Positions 1-8,915 of a stretch of DNA of 64,000 nucleotides are shown one piece after another. Position 1 is the stretch's first letter, and every line of letters begins with the position of its first letter. Made by a program: the position numbers and the translations under genes. Under the pieces are notes generated by a model. It was not told where the DNA came from. It worked only from the letters and a program-made list of their open reading frames with translations, and did not search any database. Source of the stretch: an uncultured Clostridia bacterium (GTDB taxonomy: Bacteria > Bacillota > Clostridia > Christensenellales > Christensenellaceae); NCBI GenBank assembly GCA_947063485.1, contig CAMSSU010000003.1, positions 1 through 64,000 of the forward strand. Direction: 5' to 3'.

Positions 1-53
<53 letters not shown>

Positions 54-204
54 GCATTATACGGTCCTCTTTGGCGCTTGTCAAGCTTTTTTTCTTTTTT
101 AGCGCTGTTTTTTAGATTATTATAGCACATTCCATAAAAAATGACAAAGAAATTTTGTTGAAAATTTTTTGGCAAGCAAAGCTTCTATTTTTCCTGCAAA
201 AGCA

Positions 205-233
205 TTGACGGAGGCGCGGAAGCGTGGTAAAAT
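205..233 (+). promoter_or_regulatory. Promoter of the his operon
   Basis: TTGACG (205-210) and TAAAAT (228-233) are separated by 17 bases. The transcript would start near 240, leaving a leader of about 47 bases with a Shine-Dalgarno AGGAGA at 275-280. The leader is too short for a histidine T-box. The rest of 53-204 is AT-rich with no other feature seen. Confidence 0.7.
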
Positions 234-286
234 TCACTATGATAATAAGATAATATAGTAGCGTAGTAAATTATAGGAGAGATAAC

Positions 287-1360
287 GTGTCTAAAATCAT
301 TCAGAAAAACGTCCCCGAAGGAACGCGGGATTTGATCTTTGAAGAAGTTCTGGCTCAGCGCAGGCTGGAAGCCGAGCTGATGGAGCTCTATGCCCGGCTG
401 GGGTTCTCCCCCGTCTGCACGCCCACGCTGGAATACTGCGATGTGTTCGACCACGGCCGCCAGTGCATCCCCCAGGAGGAGATTTTCCAGTTTACGGATC
501 GCAGCGGGCGGCTGGTGGCCCTGCGGCCGGATAACACCTCCCCCATCGCCCGGGTGGCTTCTTCCAAGCTGCGGGATGCGGCGCTTCCGCTGAAAATCTG
601 CTATAGCCAGAATGTCTACCGCGCCGGCGATGCGTATCACGCCCGACGCAGCGAGATTTTGCAGAGCGGCGTGGAAATTCTGGGCGGCGACCCGGAGGCG
701 GAAGACCTCTGCTGCCTGTTTACCGCCCTGCAAACCATGGCCGCTTGCAGCCAGGATTACAAAATCGAGATTGGCTATGCCAATTTCTTTGAGATTCTGC
801 TCTTCGACGAGCAGATCAGCCAATCCGAGCGGGCGGATCTGAAAAACTATATTGCGGCCAAGAACAGCAGTGGCTTTTCCTTCTCACTCAACGCCGTGGC
901 GGCCAAGGCCGTGGAGCTGGCGGCAGTCCTGCCCAGGCTCTGCGGAGGTGCGGACGTGCTGAAAAAAGCCCGGGAGCTGGCAGAGGGCAACCAGCGGGCG
1001 CTGGCCATCCTCTCGTATCTGGAATCCATCTATCAGGCATTTTCGGACGCGGGATGCGGCGAGCGCATCATCATCGATCTGGGCATCGTCCAGAATATCG
1101 ACTACTACACCGGCCTGGTATTTAAGGGCTATCAGGGCGGCATCGGCGAGGAAGTGCTCTCGGGCGGGCGCTACGACAACCTGCTGGGCAGCTTCGGCTA
1201 TCCCCTGCCTGCCTGCGGCTTTGCGCTCAACCTCTCGGAGGCCGCCGCGGCCAAGGAAAAGCCCGCTGCCCCGGCCGCTTTCCCCATCGATTTTAGGGCG
1301 GGCAGCCAGGATATCCGCCGGGCCGGAGAATATCTCAAAAACATCGGGAGGGACGCATGA
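287..1360 (+). CDS. hisZ: ATP phosphoribosyltransferase regulatory subunit HisZ
   Basis: HisZ is a catalytically inactive relative of histidyl-tRNA synthetase. It pairs with the short form of HisG to make ATP phosphoribosyltransferase, the first step of histidine synthesis. The 357-residue protein shows the class II synthetase fold: N-terminal PEGTRD, a motif-2-like stretch LRPDNTSPIARV (residues 79-90), and SGGRYDNLLGSFG near the C-terminus. It is somewhat shorter than many HisZ proteins. The start is GTG, seven bases after AGGAGA. It overlaps hisG by four bases (ATGA), so translation is probably coupled. A histidyl-tRNA synthetase role is unlikely because short hisG follows directly. Confidence 0.93.
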   Translation: MSKIIQKNVPEGTRDLIFEEVLAQRRLEAELMELYARLGFSPVCTPTLEYCDVFDHGRQCIPQEEIFQFTDRSGRLVALRPDNTSPIARVASSKLRDAALPLKICYSQNVYRAGDAYHARRSEILQSGVEILGGDPEAEDLCCLFTALQTMAACSQDYKIEIGYANFFEILLFDEQISQSERADLKNYIAAKNSSGFSFSLNAVAAKAVELAAVLPRLCGGADVLKKARELAEGNQRALAILSYLESIYQAFSDAGCGERIIIDLGIVQNIDYYTGLVFKGYQGGIGEEVLSGGRYDNLLGSFGYPLPACGFALNLSEAAAAKEKPAAPAAFPIDFRAGSQDIRRAGEYLKNIGRDA

Positions 1361-1971
1361 TTAAGCTGGCACTCACCAAAGGAAGAATCGAAAAAAAGGC
1401 TCTGGATCTGCTGGAAGCCTGCGGATACGACGTCTCCCCCGTCCGGGACAAGGGGCGCAAACTGGTTTTCTGCTGCGGCAACCTGGAGATCATCCTGGCA
1501 AAGGCGCCGGACGTCATCACCTATGTGCAGAGCGGCGTCTGCGATGCGGGCATCGTGGGCCGGGATACCATCATGGAGCAGGGAGGCAGTTTCTATGAGC
1601 TTCTGGATCTGGGCTTTGGCAAATGCCGCTTTGCTCTGGCGGGCATCGCCGGAAAGAACTTCTACGAAGGCTATAGCCATAAGGCCATCGCCACCAAGTA
1701 TCCCAATGTCTCCCGCCGGTTCCTGGCCAGCAAAAATGTGGACTGCGAGATCGTCAAAATCGAAGGTTCTGTGGAGCTGGCACCCATTTTAGGGCTGGCA
1801 GACGCCATCATCGATATCGTCGAGACGGGCGACACCTTGCGGGAAAACGGCCTGTGCGTGTATGAAGACGTCGCTGAATTATCCGCAAGGCTCATCGTCA
1901 ACAGCGCGGCCATGAAGCTGAAAAATGAGGAGATCGCCGCCTTTGCGGCAAAAATGGCGGCAGTGCTCTAG
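1357..1971 (+). CDS. hisG: ATP phosphoribosyltransferase catalytic subunit, short form
   Basis: HisG joins ATP and PRPP to form phosphoribosyl-ATP, the committed step of histidine synthesis. At 204 residues it is the short form, lacking the C-terminal regulatory domain and therefore needing HisZ, which is encoded immediately upstream. Family features include the N-terminal LALTKGRIEKKALDLLE, the DAGIVGRDTIMEQG segment, and the DAIIDIVETGDTLRENGL motif near residues 150-167 that binds the PRPP phosphates. The start codon overlaps the hisZ stop (ATGA). Confidence 0.96.
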   Translation: MIKLALTKGRIEKKALDLLEACGYDVSPVRDKGRKLVFCCGNLEIILAKAPDVITYVQSGVCDAGIVGRDTIMEQGGSFYELLDLGFGKCRFALAGIAGKNFYEGYSHKAIATKYPNVSRRFLASKNVDCEIVKIEGSVELAPILGLADAIIDIVETGDTLRENGLCVYEDVAELSARLIVNSAAMKLKNEEIAAFAAKMAAVL

Positions 1972-2034
1972 AAAAATGCGCCGGGCGGCGCAAAATCTGG
2001 TATGATAGAAGAAGGAAGATGGAGGAAACATTCC

Positions 2035-3324
2035 ATGTTAAAAATATTTGACGCATCCAAAGGGGAAGAGAAGGCGCTCTTTGCCGCGCTGGAATCCAGG
2101 GCGGGCAGCGAGACGCAGGAAATTGCGCAGAAAGTCCGCCGGGTGATTGAGGACGTCCGCGCCCAGGGCGACGCGGCGCTGCTGCGCTACTGCGAACAGT
2201 TCGACGGCGTCTCCCTCTCCTCTCTCTGCCTTTCCGAGCAGGAGATCGAAAACTGCCTTGCGGCAGTAGACCCGGCGCTTCTTGCCACCATGCAAAAAGC
2301 CGCAGCCAATATCCGCGCCTATCACGAAAAACAGCTGTGCACAGGCTATGAGATGCGGGAAAACGGCCGGATGCTGGGCCGCATCGTGCGCCCGCTGGAG
2401 CGGGTGGGCGTCTACGTTCCGGGCGGGACGGCGGCCTATCCTTCCACCGTGCTCATGAACTGCATTCCCGCGGCGGTTGCGGGCGTGGGCGAGATTGTGC
2501 TGGTAACCCCGCCCAAGGCCGAGGGCGTGAATCCCGCGGTGGTCGCTGCGGCCAAAATCGCGGGCGTAAGCCGGATTTTCACAGTCGGCGGCGCCCAGGC
2601 CGTGGCCGCGCTGGCCTATGGAACGCAGTCTATCCCGGCGGTGGATAAGATCGTCGGCCCGGGCAATGTGTTCGTGGCCGAGGCAAAGCGGCAGGTTTAC
2701 GGCATCGTGGATATCGATATGATCGCCGGACCCAGCGAAGTGCTGGTGCTGGCAGACGAGACGGCCAACCCCGCCTATGCCGCGGCGGACCTGCTCTCCC
2801 AGCTGGAGCACGATGCGCTGGCCAGCGCCGTGCTCATCACGACCAGCCGGGCTCTGGCCGAGCAGGTTTCGGCCTGCATCCAGGAGCAGATGGCCGCGCT
2901 CTCCCGCCGGGAGATCATCGAGCAATCTCTGGCGAACTATTCCGGAGCCGTCATCGTGCCCAGCATGGAGGATGGCTTTGCCATCGCCAACGCCATCGCC
3001 CCCGAGCATCTGGAGATTTTAACCAAAGACCCTTACGCGGATCTGGCAAACGTCAAAAACGCGGGCAGTATCTTCCTCGGGCAATATGCCCCCGAGCCGC
3101 TGGGCGATTATTTCGCGGGCACCAACCACGTTTTGCCCACCAACGGCACAGCGCGGTTCTCTTCCCCGCTCTCCGTAGACGCATTTTTGAAGAAAATGAG
3201 CTATCTTTGCTATAAAAAACAGGCGCTTTTGGAGGATGCCGAGGATATCATGCGCTTTGCTCAGGTGGAAGGGCTGACGGCCCACGCCGCCTCTGTGCGC
3301 ATCCGCAAAGAACAGGAACAGTAG
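2035..3324 (+). CDS. hisD: Histidinol dehydrogenase
   Basis: HisD is a zinc- and NAD-dependent enzyme that oxidises L-histidinol to L-histidine in two steps. The 429-residue product has the usual family length and the signature GPGNVFVAEAKRQVYG, followed by DIDMIAGPSEVLVLAD, and the C-terminal HVLPTNGTARFSSPLS segment. I chose ATG 2035 because GGAGG lies nine bases upstream; an in-frame extension to 2002 adds poor, unconserved residues. The 63-base gap after hisG holds a small G+C-rich hairpin (1978-1991) and a TGGTATGAT sequence resembling an extended -10, so an internal promoter is possible. Confidence 0.96.
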   Translation: MLKIFDASKGEEKALFAALESRAGSETQEIAQKVRRVIEDVRAQGDAALLRYCEQFDGVSLSSLCLSEQEIENCLAAVDPALLATMQKAAANIRAYHEKQLCTGYEMRENGRMLGRIVRPLERVGVYVPGGTAAYPSTVLMNCIPAAVAGVGEIVLVTPPKAEGVNPAVVAAAKIAGVSRIFTVGGAQAVAALAYGTQSIPAVDKIVGPGNVFVAEAKRQVYGIVDIDMIAGPSEVLVLADETANPAYAAADLLSQLEHDALASAVLITTSRALAEQVSACIQEQMAALSRREIIEQSLANYSGAVIVPSMEDGFAIANAIAPEHLEILTKDPYADLANVKNAGSIFLGQYAPEPLGDYFAGTNHVLPTNGTARFSSPLSVDAFLKKMSYLCYKKQALLEDAEDIMRFAQVEGLTAHAASVRIRKEQEQ

Positions 3325-3336
3325 CAGGAGGAATCC

Positions 3337-4374
3337 ATGAATTTACTTCCCGAAAAACTGCGCAGTATGACGCCCTATGCCCCAAGCACGGGCAGCTATG
3401 CCGTCCGGCTGGATGCCAACGAGAGCCCCTTCGATTTGCCCATGCTGGCCAAGGAGGAGTTCCTGCACGAGCTGCTCATCACCCCGCTCAACCGCTATCC
3501 CGATGCCAGCGCCGCCGCCCTATGCGCGGCCTTTGGGGCGCGCTACGGCATCGACCCCCGCTTCATTATGGCCGGGAACGGATCGGACGAGCTCATCAGC
3601 CTGCTGCTCTCCTCCTTCCTTGCCAAGGGGGATACGCTGCTGCTGGCTTCGCCGGATTTTTCCATGTACCGCTTTTATGCCGAGCTTTCGGAAATCAACC
3701 TGGCTTCCTGCCAGCGGGGCGCGGAGTTTGGCGGGGCAGAGCTGGAAGCGGCCCTGGAGCAGAGCGGCGCAAAAGCCGTCATCTTCTCCAACCCCTGCAA
3801 CCCAACCGGCTCCGGCATTTCCCGGGCGGATCTTCTGCCCCTCATCCAAAAGCGGGAAGATGTGCTCTTCCTGGTGGATGAAGCGTATATGGATTTTTGG
3901 GATCAAACCCTGCTGGGCGATGCGCCGGCGCTTTCCAACCTCATCGTCTTGCGCACGCTCTCCAAGGCTTGGGGCGCGGCCGGCCTGCGGCTGGGCTTCG
4001 CGGTTTCAAACCCCGCCCTCATCTCGGCGCTCAACACCGCCCGAAGCCCGTATAACGTGAGCACGCCCGCGCAGATCATGGGCCGCATCCTGCTGGAGCG
4101 GGGTGAAAACCACGGCGTATTCCTCATGGGGCAGGCGCGCAGGCTGGAACGCCGGCTCAAACAGCTGCTGCCCGGGGTGCGCGTCTTCCCGACGCACACC
4201 AACTTCGTCTATCTAGAGGTGGAAAACGCCGCGCAGATCTATGAATATTTAAAGGAACAGGGCATCATCATCCGGCTGTTCGGCCAGAATGCCCTGCGCA
4301 TTACCGCCTCTTTCGAGGAGGAGCTTAGCGCGCTGTATGCGGCGCTGGAAAAAATGACGGAGGAACAAAAATGA
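3337..4374 (+). CDS. hisC: Histidinol-phosphate aminotransferase
   Basis: HisC is a pyridoxal-phosphate enzyme that transaminates imidazole acetol phosphate with glutamate to give histidinol phosphate. The 345-residue protein has fold-type I aminotransferase features: AGNGSDELI (cofactor phosphate region), FSNPCNPTGSGIS, DEAYMDF, and LRTLSKAWGAAGLRLGF containing the Schiff-base lysine. It starts at ATG 12 bases after the hisD stop with AGGAGG upstream and overlaps hisB by four bases. Assignment to histidinol phosphate rather than another amino acid rests on operon position. Confidence 0.95.
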   Translation: MNLLPEKLRSMTPYAPSTGSYAVRLDANESPFDLPMLAKEEFLHELLITPLNRYPDASAAALCAAFGARYGIDPRFIMAGNGSDELISLLLSSFLAKGDTLLLASPDFSMYRFYAELSEINLASCQRGAEFGGAELEAALEQSGAKAVIFSNPCNPTGSGISRADLLPLIQKREDVLFLVDEAYMDFWDQTLLGDAPALSNLIVLRTLSKAWGAAGLRLGFAVSNPALISALNTARSPYNVSTPAQIMGRILLERGENHGVFLMGQARRLERRLKQLLPGVRVFPTHTNFVYLEVENAAQIYEYLKEQGIIIRLFGQNALRITASFEEELSALYAALEKMTEEQK

Positions 4375-4952
4375 GAAGTGCATCTTGTTCGAGAAAAACC
4401 AAAGAGACGGATATCACGCTGAGCCTGGAGCTGCTGGAGGCCGGCCGGCCCGGCGCCTTTACGGGCAGCAGCGGCATCGGCTTTTTCGACCACATGCTGA
4501 CGGCTCTCTGCGTGCACGGCAACATGAACATCAGCCTCTCCCTGGCCGGGGATTACGAGGTGGACTGCCACCACAGCATCGAGGATCTGGGCATCGTGTT
4601 CGGCACGGCCTTCCGGCAGGCGCTGGGCGATGCGCCGCTGGCGCGCTATGGGCAGTCGTATGTGCCCATGGATGAATGCCTCTGCCGCTCGGTCATCGAT
4701 ATTTCCGGCCGGCCCTATCTGGTGTTCCGCGCGGATTTTAAGAACCAGAGCATCGGCGCGCTGGACGTCTGCATGGTGGAAGAGTTTTTCTACGCCTTTA
4801 CCTACAGCTCCAAAACCACCCTGCATCTGGAAGTGCTCTATGGAGCTAACGATCACCACAAAGTCGAAGGGCTTTTCAAGGCCTTTGCCCGCAGCATTTC
4901 CCAGGCAATGCAGCCCTCTGCGGCGCTGCTCTCCACGAAAGGCGTGCTATGA
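4371..4952 (+). CDS. hisB: Imidazoleglycerol-phosphate dehydratase
   Basis: HisB here is the monofunctional dehydratase that converts imidazole glycerol phosphate to imidazole acetol phosphate; no fused histidinol phosphatase is present. Manganese-binding motifs are visible: FFDHMLTALCVHG, CHHSIEDLGI and, near the end, NDHHKVEGLFKAFARS. At 193 residues it has the usual length. It overlaps hisC (ATGA) and hisH (ATGA), so translation is probably coupled across three genes. No histidinol-phosphatase gene was recognised in this window, so that activity must be encoded elsewhere. Confidence 0.96.
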   Translation: MRSASCSRKTKETDITLSLELLEAGRPGAFTGSSGIGFFDHMLTALCVHGNMNISLSLAGDYEVDCHHSIEDLGIVFGTAFRQALGDAPLARYGQSYVPMDECLCRSVIDISGRPYLVFRADFKNQSIGALDVCMVEEFFYAFTYSSKTTLHLEVLYGANDHHKVEGLFKAFARSISQAMQPSAALLSTKGVL

Positions 4953-5563
4953 TAGCGGTAATCGATTACGGCATGGGCAACCTGCACAGCGTCTGCAACG
5001 CCCTGGAGCATCTGGGCGTGCCCGGCAAAATCACCCGGGATCCGGCGGATTTGCAGGCGGCAGACCGGCTGATTCTCCCAGGCGTGGGCGCGTTTCCCGA
5101 TGCCATGCAGGCGCTGGAAGCTTCCGGCCTGAAGCAGGAAATTCTGCGGCAGTGCCGCGGGGGCAAGCCGCTGCTGGGCATCTGCCTTGGCATGCAGCTT
5201 TTGTTTGAATACAGCCTGGAATACGGGAAAACGGCGGGGCTCGCCCTCATCTCGGGCGGCGTCGTCCCCATCGATGCCAAGGGGCTGAAAATTCCGCATA
5301 TCGGCTGGAACGATTTGAGCCTAACCCAGCAGAGCCCCATCTTGCAGGGCGTCTCTTCCGGGGATTATGTGTATTTCGTGCACTCCTTCCGGGCGGAAAC
5401 TGCGCCGGAAAATATCCTGGCCGGCACGCAGTATGGCGAAGCCATCCCGGCTCTGGTCAAGAGCCCAGCTCTGCCCGTCTACGGCGCGCAGTTCCACCCA
5501 GAAAAGAGCCATGAGACCGGCCTACGCATTCTGGAAAACTTCTGCAAAGGAGAAAACCTATGA
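4949..5563 (+). CDS. hisH: Imidazole glycerol phosphate synthase, glutaminase subunit
   Basis: HisH is the class I glutamine amidotransferase that feeds ammonia to HisF. The catalytic triad is recognisable: the nucleophile Cys in GICLGMQLLF and the His/Glu pair in GAQFHPEKSHETG. The oxyanion region PGVGAFPDAM is also present. The 204-residue length is typical. It overlaps both hisB and hisA by four bases. Confidence 0.96.
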   Translation: MIAVIDYGMGNLHSVCNALEHLGVPGKITRDPADLQAADRLILPGVGAFPDAMQALEASGLKQEILRQCRGGKPLLGICLGMQLLFEYSLEYGKTAGLALISGGVVPIDAKGLKIPHIGWNDLSLTQQSPILQGVSSGDYVYFVHSFRAETAPENILAGTQYGEAIPALVKSPALPVYGAQFHPEKSHETGLRILENFCKGENL

Positions 5564-6279
5564 TTTTGCTTCCTGCGATTGACCTGCTGGGCGGCAGATG
5601 CGTCCGGCTGGTCAAAGGAGAATACGGCACGGCGCATCAGGTGGCCGAGAGCCCGCTGGAAACGGCCCTTGGCTTCGAGCAGGCCGGGGCGCAGTATCTG
5701 CATATGGTGGATCTGGACGGCGCCAAGGGCGGCGCCGGCAGAGAGGAAAACCGGGCGGCTGTGGCCGAGGTCTGCCGGGCGCTGAGCATTCCCGTGGAAC
5801 TGGGAGGCGGCATCCGCACCATGGCGGATATCGATGCCGCGCTGGGGCTGGGCATTTCCCGGGTCATTTTGGGTTCTGCGGCGACGGATCTCGCCTTTCT
5901 GGCCCAGGCACTGCGGGAATACGGTGAAAAAATCGCCGTGGGCATCGATGCCAAGGATGGCTTTGTCGCCACATCCGGCTGGACGGAGAATTCCGGGCTC
6001 CCCTATCTGACGTTCGCGGAGCAAGTGACGGATCTTGGCTGCAAGACCATCATCGCCACGGATATCAGCCGGGACGGCACGCTGGCCGGCCCCTGCACGC
6101 AGATGCTCGCCGCCATCTCGCAGGCCGCGCCGGGCGTCAGCCTGATTGCCAGCGGCGGCATCAAGGATTTGGCGGATATACGGGCGCTGCAGGCCATGAA
6201 TCTATACGGCGCCATCTGCGGCAAATCCCTCTATGCAGGGACGCTGAAGCTGGAAGAAGCGCTGGAAGCGGCCAAGTAA
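5560..6279 (+). CDS. hisA: Phosphoribosylformimino-5-aminoimidazole carboxamide ribotide isomerase
   Basis: HisA is a TIM-barrel isomerase that opens the aminated ribose of ProFAR to PRFAR. The protein has the half-barrel phosphate-binding repeats typical of HisA/His[18 protein letters not shown] at the N-terminus, [13 protein letters not shown] in the middle and [12 protein letters not shown] near the end, plus [12 protein letters not shown]. The length of 239 residues is typical. It overlaps hisH by four bases; hisF follows after 13 bases. Confidence 0.96.
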   Translation: MILLPAIDLLGGRCVRLVKGEYGTAHQVAESPLETALGFEQAGAQYLHMVDLDGAKGGAGREENRAAVAEVCRALSIPVELGGGIRTMADIDAALGLGISRVILGSAATDLAFLAQALREYGEKIAVGIDAKDGFVATSGWTENSGLPYLTFAEQVTDLGCKTIIATDISRDGTLAGPCTQMLAAISQAAPGVSLIASGGIKDLADIRALQAMNLYGAICGKSLYAGTLKLEEALEAAK

Positions 6280-6292
6280 CCGGAGGTATGCA

Positions 6293-7045
6293 ATGCTTGC
6301 AAAGAGAATCATTCCCTGCCTGGATGTCAAAGACGGGCGGGTCGTCAAGGGCGTGAACTTCGTCTCCCTGCGGGATGCGGGAGACATCGTGGAAAACGCC
6401 AAGTATTATAACGAAGTGGGCGCGGATGAGGTTACCTTTCTGGATATCACCGCGACGCACGAGGGCCGGGGAACGTTTGCCCGGCTGGTGGAAAAGGCGG
6501 CAAAAGAGCTGTTCGTCCCGCTGACGGTGGGCGGCGGCATCCGCACGGTGGAGGATTTCCGCACGCTGCTGCTGGCCGGGGCGGATAAAATCTCGGTCAA
6601 CTCGGCGGCACTGCGGGATAAGGCCCTGCTCCAAAGGGCAGCCGAGAAGTTCGGCTCGCAGTGCGTGGTCTGCGCCATCGACGCCAAGCGCACGGCGGAT
6701 GGCTACCACGTCTATATCAACGGCGGCCGCATCGATACGGGCATAGACGCCATCGCCTGGGCCAAGGAAGCGGCAGAGCTGGGCGCTGGGGAGCTGCTCA
6801 TCACTTCCATGGATGCAGACGGCACCAAGGCCGGGTTTGACAACGATCTCATTTCCGCGGTTACCAAAGTCGTGGATATCCCGGTCATCGCATCCGGCGG
6901 GGGCGGCACGCCCGCGCATTTCTACGATACCTTTCAGGCCGGGGCAGACGCGGCTCTTGCGGCGACGCTCTTCCATTTCCGCGAGCTGCCCATTTTGGAG
7001 CTCAAGCGGTATCTCAAGGAGCGCGGCGTGGCCATCCGGCTGTAA
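6293..7045 (+). CDS. hisF: Imidazole glycerol phosphate synthase, cyclase subunit
   Basis: HisF is the TIM-barrel cyclase that uses ammonia from HisH to convert PRFAR into imidazole glycerol phosphate and AICAR. Hallmarks are [19 protein letters not shown] at the N-terminus (catalytic Asp in CLDVKDG), [24 protein letters not shown], and [12 protein letters not shown] containing the second catalytic Asp. The length of 250 residues is standard. A GGAGG lies just before the ATG. Confidence 0.97.
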   Translation: MLAKRIIPCLDVKDGRVVKGVNFVSLRDAGDIVENAKYYNEVGADEVTFLDITATHEGRGTFARLVEKAAKELFVPLTVGGGIRTVEDFRTLLLAGADKISVNSAALRDKALLQRAAEKFGSQCVVCAIDAKRTADGYHVYINGGRIDTGIDAIAWAKEAAELGAGELLITSMDADGTKAGFDNDLISAVTKVVDIPVIASGGGGTPAHFYDTFQAGADAALAATLFHFRELPILELKRYLKERGVAIRL

Positions 7046-7092
7046 AAAACAGGCAGGGCGGCCTGCCGCATCAAAACCGCAGGGAGTAAACC

Positions 7093-7422
7093 ATGAATCT
7101 AGATCAGTTTTTCAAAAAATCTGAGCTCATCCCGGCCATCGTGCAGGATGCCGAAAGCCGGGAAGTGCTCATGCTGGCCTATATGAACCGGCAGGCGCTG
7201 GAGCAGACGCTGCAAACAAAAAAGAGCACCTTCTATAGCCGCAGCCGCCAGAGCCTTTGGGTTAAGGGGGAGACTTCGGGCAATTTCCAGTTTGTTCAGC
7301 AGGCGCTTTACGACTGCGATGAGGATACCATCCTGCTGCTGGTAAAGCCCGCCGGCCCGGCCTGCCATACCGGCAGCCGCACCTGTTTTTACCGCAGTTT
7401 TTGCATGGAGGAAGAGAAATGA
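7093..7422 (+). CDS. hisI: Phosphoribosyl-AMP cyclohydrolase
   Basis: HisI opens the purine ring of phosphoribosyl-AMP, the third step of the pathway. The metal and active-site motif [12 protein letters not shown], followed by [13 protein letters not shown], is complete, with the Asp cluster and Cys/His ligands. It is a stand-alone 109-residue cyclohydrolase, not the HisIE fusion found in enterobacteria. The ATG has AGGGAG upstream; the gap from hisF is 47 bases. The stop overlaps the hisE start (ATGA). Confidence 0.95.
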   Translation: MNLDQFFKKSELIPAIVQDAESREVLMLAYMNRQALEQTLQTKKSTFYSRSRQSLWVKGETSGNFQFVQQALYDCDEDTILLLVKPAGPACHTGSRTCFYRSFCMEEEK

Positions 7423-7745
7423 AAGAGACATTAGAAACGCTGTACGACGTCGTCCAGAGCCGCAGGCAAAGCCCTGCCGAGGGCTCCTACACCTGCTATC
7501 TTTTTGAGCAGGGCCTGGATAAGATCCTCAAAAAAGTGGCGGAGGAGACGGGCGAAGTCATCATCGCGGCAAAGAACGGCGCGCACGAGCCCCTTTGCGG
7601 AGAAGTCTGCGACTTGCTCTATCACCTGATGGTCCTGCTGGCAGAGGCGGGTCTGCCGCTGGAGCAGGTCATGGAAGAGCTGGATGCCCGCGCGCAGAAA
7701 ATCGGCAACCTGAAGCAGATGAAAAAAGTCGACCACAACACATAA
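7419..7745 (+). CDS. hisE: Phosphoribosyl-ATP pyrophosphatase
   Basis: HisE removes pyrophosphate from phosphoribosyl-ATP, the second step of histidine synthesis. The MazG-like helical protein shows the metal-binding [12 protein letters not shown] and the second acidic helix [14 protein letters not shown] chose ATG 7419, which overlaps the hisI stop as ATGA, over an in-frame TTG at 7401; this gives 108 residues, the usual length. It is the last gene of the operon and is followed by a terminator. Confidence 0.95.
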   Translation: MKETLETLYDVVQSRRQSPAEGSYTCYLFEQGLDKILKKVAEETGEVIIAAKNGAHEPLCGEVCDLLYHLMVLLAEAGLPLEQVMEELDARAQKIGNLKQMKKVDHNT

Positions 7746-7754
7746 GCCGGATGC

Positions 7755-7780
7755 AAAAAAGAGCCAAACGGCTCTTTTTT
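7755..7780 (+). terminator. Rho-independent terminator of the his operon
   Basis: An AAAAGAGCC / GGCTCTTTT hairpin with an AAAC loop is followed by a T-run, just after hisE. Confidence 0.9.
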
Positions 7781-7823
7781 ATTTTTCATTTTCCGCTATT
7801 TTATCATTGTTTTCGCCTATATA

Positions 7824-7852
7824 TTGACTATCTTACTTGATTTTTCTATAAT
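7824..7852 (+). promoter_or_regulatory. Strong promoter-like sequence before the zinc-ribbon genes
   Basis: TTGACT (7824-7829) and TATAAT (7847-7852) are 17 bases apart. The predicted start near 7859 lies about 365 bases before the first zinc-ribbon gene, implying an unusually long leader. Confidence 0.65.
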
Positions 7853-7858
7853 TTATAG

Positions 7859-8225
7859 CAGAAACTATGTTCCCATTATTTTTTGAATGCACCGCAAAGC
7901 CCTGCCCGGTTTGTTTTCCAAAGCGCGCTTTTCTCTGCACAGGGAGGCGCGGCATAAAATCGGCAGTAGCCGCCTTTTGCCGGGCGCGGCAGGGAGACAA
8001 CCCTGCGAATGAGCCGTGCGGCATCCCTTTTTTCCACACGCATTTTATGCGCCTCCTATGGGGGCCTAGCATAGTCGCTAAACGGCCCCCGCAAAATGGA
8101 ATAAGCGTTCTTTCCCACACCTGGGGGTATCGCTCAGCTGAAAGACCGGCGCGGCGGCGTATCTCCCGATGCTCCATTCCGGCTCCAGGTTTGCGCAGCA
8201 GCCGAGACGCCGGCCAGAGGTTTTT
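7859..8225 (+). other. Long leader, possible structured RNA
   Basis: Gene-free stretch between a good promoter and the zinc-ribbon gene at 8226. It contains several G+C-rich inverted repeats, the clearest being GGGGGCC (8060-8066) pairing with GGCCCCC (8084-8090). A 120-codon open frame beginning at 7867 has odd composition and no recognisable domain, so I do not call it a gene. I matched no known riboswitch, 6S RNA, tmRNA or RNase P motif here. Confidence 0.3.
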
Positions 8226-8900
8226 ATGAAAAAATGCTCTTCCTGCGGCTTTGAACAAAGCCCCGACAATTCCAGATTCTGCATTCGATGCGGCGCTCCG
8301 CTTTCCGGCGGGCAGACAGCAGCGGGTGATGCCCAGCAAAGCCAAAACGCGCGGCCTGCGGCTGCGCCGATGCAAAGGGCGAACGCCTTTCCCGGCGCGG
8401 CGCCGTCTGCTTCCGGCGTTTCCCGGCCCTCGCCCTATGCCGCCCTGCCGCATATTCCCTCTTCCGCCAAAGGCAGAAAAACTTCTCCTAAAAAATCCCG
8501 ATGGCCTGCACTGCTGGGCGGGGCCGGGCTCATCGCTGTTTGCATCTGCGCCCTCTTTTTGTTCATACAAATTGGCATTGGAGAGGGCCAGAGCGGCGGC
8601 TCCCCGTCTCCCACTTCCGCGCCCTATACCTATCGGCTGGGCGGCGACGCTTACCTCAGCGAAGGCCAGGAACCCTCTCTGTATTATATCAATGGCTCCA
8701 TCTATATCGACTCTACCGCACGTTTCTCCAAGGCGACTATTACCGCCTTCATCTACAAGGGCAGCTATCGCGTTGCTTCTGTTACAAGAGCTGTAGACGT
8801 CCATAACAATACCATTGAATATTCCCTGCCCGTGCGCCTGGATAGTTTTTATGCAAGGACATCGGACAGAATTCTCGTCGAAATCAACGATATTTATTAA
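8226..8900 (+). CDS. Zinc-ribbon, single-pass membrane protein
   Basis: The 224-residue protein of unknown function begins with a zinc ribbon (CSSCGFEQ...FCIRCG, residues 4-24; two CxxC pairs). A Pro/Ala/Ser-rich linker follows, then one membrane helix around residues 93-118 (rich in Leu, Ile, Ala, Cys), and an extracytoplasmic domain of about 100 residues with beta-strand-like alternation. Such zinc_ribbon_2 membrane proteins are common in Clostridia. I chose ATG 8226 because the Cys motif starts right there. The downstream gene is a paralog with the same layout, only 15 bases away, so they form an operon. Confidence 0.75.
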   Translation: MKKCSSCGFEQSPDNSRFCIRCGAPLSGGQTAAGDAQQSQNARPAAAPMQRANAFPGAAPSASGVSRPSPYAALPHIPSSAKGRKTSPKKSRWPALLGGAGLIAVCICALFLFIQIGIGEGQSGGSPSPTSAPYTYRLGGDAYLSEGQEPSLYYINGSIYIDSTARFSKATITAFIYKGSYRVASVTRAVDVHNNTIEYSLPVRLDSFYARTSDRILVEINDIY

Positions 8901-8915
8901 AGCGAGGTTACTATT

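Noticed and set aside
7867..8229. A 120-codon open frame in the zinc-ribbon leader
   Set aside because: Composition rich in Cys, Arg and Pro without a domain, no good ribosome site, and it runs into the zinc-ribbon start; more likely an untranslated leader.
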